This document shows, in pieces, positions 57,875 through 64,000 of a stretch of DNA of 64,000 bases. The position numbers were made by a program, and so were the translations under genes. A model generated the notes under the pieces. It did no database searches. It saw only the letters and a program-made list of their open reading frames with translations, and was not told the DNA's origin. The DNA lies in the NCBI GenBank assembly GCA_025201805.1, contig MU619238.1:261018-325017 (forward strand). Reading direction: 5' to 3'. The stretch's first letter is position 1. Every line of letters begins with the position of its first letter. Source of the stretch: Parasitella parasitica (Eukaryota; Mucoromycota; Mucoromycetes; Mucorales; Mucoraceae).

Positions 57875-60331
57875 ATGGCCTTCCAGCAAGCAGAATTAGC
57901 AACAACTCTCGGCAATAAACTCAAAGAATGCAGTAAAAATGACAAAGTAGAAGCCATCGTATCAGATATTCAACAAGGTCGTTATGCCAATGTGATAAAA
58001 AACAGTATTGTCTTCAACAACTGTCAACAAGATTCGCAAGCTTTGAAAGAGGATGGCAACATTCAAAACTGGGTTAGCAATAAAATTTCTGGCATCTCAT
58101 TGCAAGATGGATTCAGCTGTTTTGATGTCCTTGCTACTGGCATTGCATGTCTCAACACCTTTGTGCAAATTAACTGGACTGGCCCTATTCCCTCCTTTTC
58201 AGTATCAGAGTTGTTCTTGGGCCAAAAGGATGATGATTTTGAAACTAAAATTCACCAAGCCTGCCTCAAATCACTCTCGGTAGATGGTGAAGAAGTGTAT
58301 CACCTCTCTCAGCAACTTGGATTGTTAGCAATTGCTCGCACTTTATTAAACACTGTCCGGGACACGACTTTGACAGGTTCATTTTGGGCCATGCGCGCAG
58401 TCTTTATTCAGCAACAGCTACTGAATGAATTCACCGGCTCGCTCAAGGCAGAATTAATGGAATTAGCCAAGGAAAGCGCTGATAGATTAGAGTCTGCAAC
58501 TGATTTAGACGATGAGGCTAAAGAATCCCTTACTGTTCGACATGAACTTGATGTTAGTTTGATCTACGGCTATTTTGGGCAGGATACACAGGCATTAGAA
58601 AAGATGGAATCAGCACAAAAGACCTCAGGATTTACTTGGTCATTAACTGGTGCACTGGGCCGCCGAACCAAGTTCCAAAGATCTGACATCACCCAACTTG
58701 TTGTTTTAGCCGAGAGCAAGAAGAAAGCTAGCGACGGAGAGCGTAAAGAACTTGCCAGACCCGAAACGTTGGATTTGAATGATGACACTCTTTTGGAACG
58801 CATTTCCTTTGCTGAAAATGAAAAGAACAATATTGAAAATGATAAGCGTCATGGAAACCTGAATGTGATCGATCAATGTTTACTGCTTGCTTTTTGTCTA
58901 AACGTCAAGAACACAAATCCTGATGATGGTATCACTACTGAACAGATGGTGCCTTTTGTCACTCGTGTTCTAGAGAATGCCAACAATTGGATGGTTCATA
59001 CAATGGCTTTATTATTGCGTTCTCGTTTTGAATTCAAAAATACTCGAACAATTGAGCGTTCAGCATTACAATTGCAAGCACTTGTTGACCAAATCAAGGT
59101 AGAAGATTCTGGTGTTGAGGAGCGTCTTGCTTATTTCTACGACATTTTATTGCCTAGTAAATGGGAAATGGAGCGTGAGCTGGCTTATCGATTTGCTTCT
59201 CTTGGTGTTTTGCGCTCTGCTCTTGAAATATTTGAACGTCTTGAAATGTGGGAGGACGTCGTCTCTTGCTATCAAATGATGGAACAGTCTCAAGAGGCGA
59301 AAAAAGTATTGATGCGTTTAATGGAAAAAAACCCTGATTCTGCTAAATACTGGTGCATCTTGGGCGATCTTGAGGTCGAGCCAGCACATTGGCTCAAATC
59401 TTGGGAAATATCTAATCACAGTTATGCTGGTGCTATGCGACGTTTAGGCTCCTATGAATACAAGCTTAAAAATTATGATTCCGCTATCGAGTACTATCAG
59501 AAGGCTCTTGCCATCAACCCTATCTTTGAAAGTTCCTGGTATATCCTTGGTTGTGCTGCCATGTGTGCGGAAAACTGGGAAGTTGCAGCTCGTGCTTTTC
59601 AACGTGTGGTTTCTTTGGATGATGAACAGCCTGAAGCTTGGAACAATCTTGCTAGCATCTACATTAGAATGGAAAAAAAAACGGATGCCTTTTTGGCTTT
59701 GAAGCGAGCAACAAAAATTAAACATGATAGTTGGAAAATGTGGCAAAATCTCATGTTTGTCTCCGTTGATGTTGGACAGTTTGCTGATGCCATTTACGCT
59801 ATGCAGCGTGTGGTTGAGCTTCGTTGGGACAAGGTTCGTGACGAAGCTGTCAATATTCGTGTCTTACGTATGATTGTCGAGAGCGTTATTCAGAATTGGA
59901 AAGATCCCCAGGACCGTGATGGTAACCGTCTCTGTCAACAAGTACAAAGATTATTGGAAGATGTCATTTTAAATCGCATCACCAACTCTCCTGATATTTG
60001 GATGATTTGTTCCAAATTTTACTTATGGCAGAATCGCTATGTGGATGCTCTTGAAACATCTGTTAAAGCTTATAGATCGGTTATGCATGATCCTCGTATT
60101 GAAACAGAGGAAGCTGTGTTTGATAATGTCGCTACTGTTGCGATGGAGACTGTCGATATGTATGAAAACTTGGGAGACAAAACCGCAGATGGTGCACCTG
60201 TTTGTAATGACTGGCGTTATCAGTCTCGTCTAATTCTTAAGGGTTTGATGGGCAAAGTTAGCGATGTTTTTAGAGATACCAAGTCTTATGAAGACCTTCA
60301 GAAACGTATGGATGATCTAAAAAACGCATAA
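57875..60331 (+). CDS. TPR protein TTC27/Emw1 homologue
   Basis: The intronless frame from ATG 57875 encodes 818 residues; human TTC27 has 843. In fission and filamentous fungi the homologue Emw1 affects cell-wall integrity; in animals TTC27 is an essential assembly/processing factor. Collinear resemblance includes the shared INWTGPIPSF motif (TTC27 has SNWTGPP), SLTGALGRRTKFQ (TTC27 LTGALGKRTRFQ), ASLGVLRSALEIFERLEMWE then DVVSCYQ, and AFQRVVSLDDEQPEAWNNLA. TPR units are clearest at about residues 520-640 (YDSAIEYYQKALAINPIFES, then WYILGCAAMCAENWEVAARA). Protein-like residues upstream of the ATG suggest the true start may be in an additional exon. No membrane segment is present. Confidence 0.88.
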   Translation: MAFQQAELATTLGNKLKECSKNDKVEAIVSDIQQGRYANVIKNSIVFNNCQQDSQALKEDGNIQNWVSNKISGISLQDGFSCFDVLATGIACLNTFVQINWTGPIPSFSVSELFLGQKDDDFETKIHQACLKSLSVDGEEVYHLSQQLGLLAIARTLLNTVRDTTLTGSFWAMRAVFIQQQLLNEFTGSLKAELMELAKESADRLESATDLDDEAKESLTVRHELDVSLIYGYFGQDTQALEKMESAQKTSGFTWSLTGALGRRTKFQRSDITQLVVLAESKKKASDGERKELARPETLDLNDDTLLERISFAENEKNNIENDKRHGNLNVIDQCLLLAFCLNVKNTNPDDGITTEQMVPFVTRVLENANNWMVHTMALLLRSRFEFKNTRTIERSALQLQALVDQIKVEDSGVEERLAYFYDILLPSKWEMERELAYRFASLGVLRSALEIFERLEMWEDVVSCYQMMEQSQEAKKVLMRLMEKNPDSAKYWCILGDLEVEPAHWLKSWEISNHSYAGAMRRLGSYEYKLKNYDSAIEYYQKALAINPIFESSWYILGCAAMCAENWEVAARAFQRVVSLDDEQPEAWNNLASIYIRMEKKTDAFLALKRATKIKHDSWKMWQNLMFVSVDVGQFADAIYAMQRVVELRWDKVRDEAVNIRVLRMIVESVIQNWKDPQDRDGNRLCQQVQRLLEDVILNRITNSPDIWMICSKFYLWQNRYVDALETSVKAYRSVMHDPRIETEEAVFDNVATVAMETVDMYENLGDKTADGAPVCNDWRYQSRLILKGLMGKVSDVFRDTKSYEDLQKRMDDLKNA

Positions 60332-61914
60332 GTAATGCTGAATTTGTTTTAATAAATTTTACTTTTTTCCTTTAAATTGCGGATTCATGAAAGATAATAT
60401 TTCGACAAAACAAGCTTATTCCATTCAAGTTATTACTCCGCGATAGCTATCGTGAACATCATCTAAACAAACTGTAACAAAAAAACACGATGTTCATGCG
60501 TTTTGATTTATGAATAGTAATAATAATAATTCTATCTCGTATCCATTTCTTTATATACTTATCAAATTCGATATCGCATTCGGCTATCCCCTAGACATCC
60601 CTGCGAAATGCAGCATCGACTTGTCAAGTATTTTACTAATTTGATCTTTCAGAAATATCAGTTTTTAGCACTATAGGGAGGTGGTTGATCAAATTATAAC
60701 GTGAAATCTGCTGTCAAATGTTAGTGAATAGAGTCACTGTTGTGCCAAGTCTTGAAGGGGCACAGCAGATGATTGTATATGATAAAAAAGGAATAATAAT
60801 ATTCTATTGATTACTTTTATGTAATAGATAGAATAGTAGATGCCATTTAACCTTAGATCCGGTCAGGAACGGTTGCCATGATAACTGAATTGAAAGAGTG
60901 ATAACCATGGTATTTTATGGGCACAAAACAATGAGTTTGTTCTACGTTGACAACCAATTTTATAATTGATAGATTAATTTGTCACATTACAACACATTCT
61001 TCAATTAGTTTATTTTTATTACTTAATTAATTAATTAATTAATATCATCATTATCCTAATAATCAAAGTCTCTTGAAACATATCTCTTACTCAATACTCA
61101 TCCAAACGTTAAATAATATATATCACGTGCTTTTGCTCAGTGTATATTTACTAATTATGTATTGTACATTTGAAATAATAATATTTGATACGTTTGTGCT
61201 GGTAAGATGTGATATGGGTTGATTTTTTTTATGAAGCAGTTTGTTCTTCTATATTCGAATTTGCCGAGACAGAATGTTTGTACAAAGGATATTCGTATTT
61301 GATTTTGAGTAATTGTTCCTGAGGGTATACTGTGTTTCTGATCTGTTCTTCAATTGGAATAGGCAACAATTAATAAAAGCAAATTACGAAAGAAAACCTC
61401 AATGTTTATTTGAAGATCAACTTCTACTTTTTAATATCTCAGGTACCGAGTTCTTGGACAGACTACTACTTGTGTATTTTCTCATGTCACGTGCTTACTT
61501 TTTTGGTAATTTGATTATAATTATCCCACGGCACGTAACAACTTGATACTCTGCGGTGCGGGTTTGTGAAATTTGTAGCGATGTGTTGGAAAGTTCTTGC
61601 AGTAAACAGGTCAATGCCGAGACTAATTAGACTGTTTTGCTGTTGTTTAAGTGTATATTATGTCGAATAACTAGGATGGTATAGTATCTCAGCGATATAA
61701 TAGCAAATAATTATATATGACAGAATTTTAAACGTAAGAAAGTTCGATTTATTTCAAGTATGAAGCATAATTCCATATATATATCTAAGATGAGACGTTC
61801 TCAGTATTCAACTTCAGATTCAGGAACATGATTTCCATAGGCTTAAACTTAGATCACGTGCAAATAATTAACTAGCATTACAGAATAAATTTACACTCGT
61901 AACAAATTGTAAAA
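60332..61914. other. Long AT-rich intergenic region
   Basis: No gene is supported. It contains copy B of the 76-bp dispersed repeat, a short TTAA tandem (about 61020-61041), and two CACGTG E-box palindromes (61125-61130 and 61486-61491). A third CACGTG is at 61855-61860, about 55 bp before the tRNA gene. Confidence 0.5.
60849..60924 (+). repeat. Copy B of the 76-bp dispersed repeat
   Basis: It begins AACCTTAGAT and ends TATGGGCAC, in the same orientation and the same length as 35451-35526. See that entry for shared blocks. Confidence 0.65.
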
Positions 61915-61986
61915 AGCATCTTGGCGCAGTGGCAGCGCGTTGGGCTCATAACCCAAAGGTCGCCTGATCGAAACGGGCAGATGCTA
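61915..61986 (+). tRNA. tRNA-iMet(CAT): Initiator tRNA-Met (CAT), intronless
   Basis: The 72-nt cloverleaf folds cleanly: acceptor AGCATCT/AGATGCT, D stem GCGC/GCGC, anticodon stem TTGGG/CCCAA with loop CTCATAA (anticodon CAT at 61947-61949), and T stem GCCTG/CGGGC with loop ATCGAAA. Three traits identify the initiator rather than the elongator: an A1:U72 pair, three G:C pairs next to the anticodon loop, and A at positions 54 and 60 in the T loop instead of the usual TTCGA. The D arm and anticodon region also match yeast initiator tRNA closely. Box A and box B are internal. Confidence 0.95.
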
Positions 61987-61987
61987 C

Positions 61988-61994
61988 TTTTTTT
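61988..61994 (+). terminator. RNA polymerase III terminator
   Basis: A run of seven T starts two bases after the tRNA 3' end, the expected Pol III stop signal. Confidence 0.9.
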
Positions 61995-62509
61995 ATTAAT
62001 TGTGATGTGTGGTGGTTGTAGACACTAAATTTCTTTAAGGATGTCGTGTGCAAATATGTTAGATTTAACAAATGTATTTAGAATCTTAAGTAATAGTAAA
62101 AGGATTCGTATAAAGTCTGTGCGTACTTGACAAGAAACCCCAAAAAGAAAATATCGGTGTACATACACACTTTTATAATGATTCGTATTACAGATTCATA
62201 AATATGAAACACCCAAGTTATTATTAAGAAACTTGATAATCTTTACTGCAGTTTGTTTTGTCGCTATACGGGTCCACATTCGCTATGAAGAAACTTATTA
62301 ACATAAACCAAACCACATATATACATTGCTGTCAATCATAACTTGACCAGAAATATCTGCATATATTATTTTAGTAAGAAGTAATTAGCAATTAGAAATG
62401 CTAACTTTGATAGAGATAATCATAGATAAAAAGCGCTATAAAATCGTTTATTCCTAAAATTACATTTTTGTGTGAATCTAAATTTTGATGAAAAATAAAA
62501 GCGTTCCAA
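61995..62509. other. Intergenic between tRNA and PEX6, no gene seen
   Basis: AT-rich sequence without coding signal; the right end should be the PEX6 3' UTR. Confidence 0.5.
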
Positions 62510-64000
62510 CTATGTAGCCCTTTGTTTCCCTTTTGCTTTTCTTCTTTTCATTGCAGTTTTAACCTGATCTTCCTCGTTTTGTTTAGCTTGCGAAATAGAA
62601 CGTTCAATTTCAGCATCAACCATATCAGTATTTTGAGCAACTTCATCTTGATCATTGTCACCGTCGTCAACCTTTTCGAATTTTTCTCGTACTTTAGAAT
62701 AATGGGCAAGTTCTGTCGCGGATACACTAGGAATAAGTTCCTCCAATGCCTTTACAAAATCAACTTCCTCAGCCTGAACAACAATTTCTTCGGGAGTTAC
62801 TAAATGAGACAAATAGTATTGAGCCGTCAAAGGATTTGGAAGATCAGGTCTATTTTCCTCATTCAACTTTTTAACTTTGACTTCAATTGAATCTGCTACA
62901 CGGGTCATTGCTTTCAACATTGCATCGGAGCAAAGTGCATAGAAATCAGCACCAGTGTAGTGGAAGGGGCAACGTTCTGCCACTTTACGGAGATCCAAGT
63001 CAGAGTGAAGGCGGAATCTATTATACAACAAGATTAGGTAAAAGTCCTCTAAAAGAAGATTAAACAACATACTTTCTGGTCAAGGCCTCAATGATTCTTA
63101 GTTGAGACTCATGGTCTTGGCTAACACCAAGATACAGGAGTTTATCAAATCTAGAAATGAACTTTTGTTAAAGCAGAATACTTGATCAAAAAATGTATTT
63201 TAACTTACCTTCCCGGACGTAATAAGGCAGGATCTAACAGATCAGGTCTGTTTGTAGCACCAATGACAAACACATCCCCAGCGCCAGCTTCTTCGCCACC
63301 TTCTCCCATACCATCCAACTCGGCCAATAATTGACTCACAATGCGATCCATTACGCCCCCAGAGTCTCCCTTTTCGCCACGCTTAGGAGCAACAGAATCC
63401 AACTCGTCAAAGAAAATAACACAGGGCTTAGCATCACGAGCGCGTTGAAACACGCGACGCACATTAGCTTCTGATTCACCAATGTACATGTTTAAGAGCT
63501 CAGGACCCTTGACAGAGAAAAAATTAAGGGAGCAAGACGTAGCAATTGCTTTAGCCAGCAAAGTTTTACCAGTTCCAGGAGGGCCATATAAAAGGATACC
63601 ACTACGTTTTTTAAGACCAGCACCGAATAGCTCTGGATGTTCTAATGGTAATTGTATGGTATCAAGAATATCGTCTTTCACATGAGCCATGCCTCCTACA
63701 TCATCCCAAGTAACAGATGGAATCTGGTCTAGATTTTAGTGCTATGTATGTCATTAGCGCCGCTTCTGACTCTTACCTTTGGTGCACCAATAGAGTCAGA
63801 ATAGCTTGCTCTAGCCTCTCCTAACGCAGAGTCAAAATCAGCGGCTGTTAGCACAATGCCTGCTGCTTGTATATCTTGAGTAGTAATAGCACTGGTATCT
63901 GAAAGAGATGCAAAAGAGCCTTCATCATCAGGTTCATCAGCTTTGCGGTGACTTTATACAAACAACATGAATTATAATCCTTACGATACCATGCTTGAAA
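62510..64000 (-). CDS. PEX6: Peroxisomal AAA ATPase Pex6, 3' part (5' end beyond window)
   Basis: Pex6 with Pex1 pulls the receptor Pex5 out of the peroxisomal membrane. Visible exons are 63985-64000 (incomplete), 63777-63951, 63209-63723, 63073-63150 and 62510-63017. The second AAA domain (D2) is complete: [20 protein letters not shown], Walker A in [20 protein letters not shown], the Pex6 signature [20 protein letters not shown], Walker B in [20 protein letters not shown], and [20 protein letters not shown] with the arginine fingers. The following helical lid is intact. After it the protein has an unusually charged tail ([20 protein letters not shown]) ending in a basic [13 protein letters not shown]. 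The N-terminal domains and the D1 ring lie outside the window. Confidence 0.94.

Noticed and set aside
61915-61986. Elongator tRNA-Met
   Set aside because: A1:U72, the G:C-rich anticodon stem and A54/A60 in the T loop identify the initiator instead.

Overview
This is nuclear DNA from an early-diverging filamentous fungus, most likely a Mucoromycota species (Mucorales-like). The sequence is AT-rich. Genes are compact and intron-bearing (introns mostly about 45-80 nt, GT-AG with two GC-AG exceptions). The gene set fits that group: a b5-fused front-end (delta-6 type) desaturase, a Sho1-type osmosensor, a carotenoid cleavage dioxygenase, a Fanzor-bearing transposon and a UFL1 homologue. Gene models were built by hand from reading frame, splice-site phase and family resemblance; nothing was searched or aligned by software.

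Layout. 0-6 kb: ribosomal protein eL38, a LisH-CTLH-CRA protein, a decayed HMG-like/PD-(D/E)XK-like gene and a small coiled-coil protein. 6-16 kb: an unusual coiled-coil + W2-domain protein, a small lineage-type protein, splicing factor Prp18 and a glycerophosphodiester phosphodiesterase. 16-28.6 kb: an F-box protein, the UFM1 ligase UFL1, Sho1, a small unknown protein, the delta-6 desaturase, a divergent Rab11-like GTPase, a mitochondrial Holliday-junction resolvase (Cce1/Ydc2 type) and the carotenoid dioxygenase. 28.9-45.3 kb: a Cys-rich protein, an ER DnaJ (Scj1 type, ending HQEL), a membrane-anchored double amidohydrolase, dynactin Arp10, BiP/Kar2 (ending HDEL), lipin/Pah1 and a conserved fungal protein. 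45.5-47.5 kb: a TIR transposon with TTA target duplications carrying a Fanzor (eukaryotic TnpB homologue) remnant, interrupted by an 820-base run of N. 48.5-51.4 kb: a secreted subtilase. 51.4-55.2 kb: gene-poor, transposon-scarred DNA with a 22-bp periodic TTCG array and a decayed DDE transposase. 55.2-64 kb: hexokinase, a TTC27/Emw1 TPR protein, the initiator tRNA-Met gene and the 3' part of PEX6.

These genes do not form one pathway. Several concern the endoplasmic reticulum and lipids: UFL1 (ER UFMylation), BiP with its DnaJ partner, lipin, the desaturase and GDPD. The clustering is probably chance. Many neighbours are packed tail-to-tail with gaps of 19-120 bp, and two head-to-head pairs (Rab/Cce1 and hexokinase/TTC27) share short intergenic promoters.

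The strongest candidates for follow-up are the internally deleted Fanzor inside a Harbinger-like TIR element, the 22-bp helically phased array next to a CAGTGCCTCC-type terminus, a fungal UFL1, the W2-domain protein, and a Rab11-like GTPase with His in place of the catalytic Gln.
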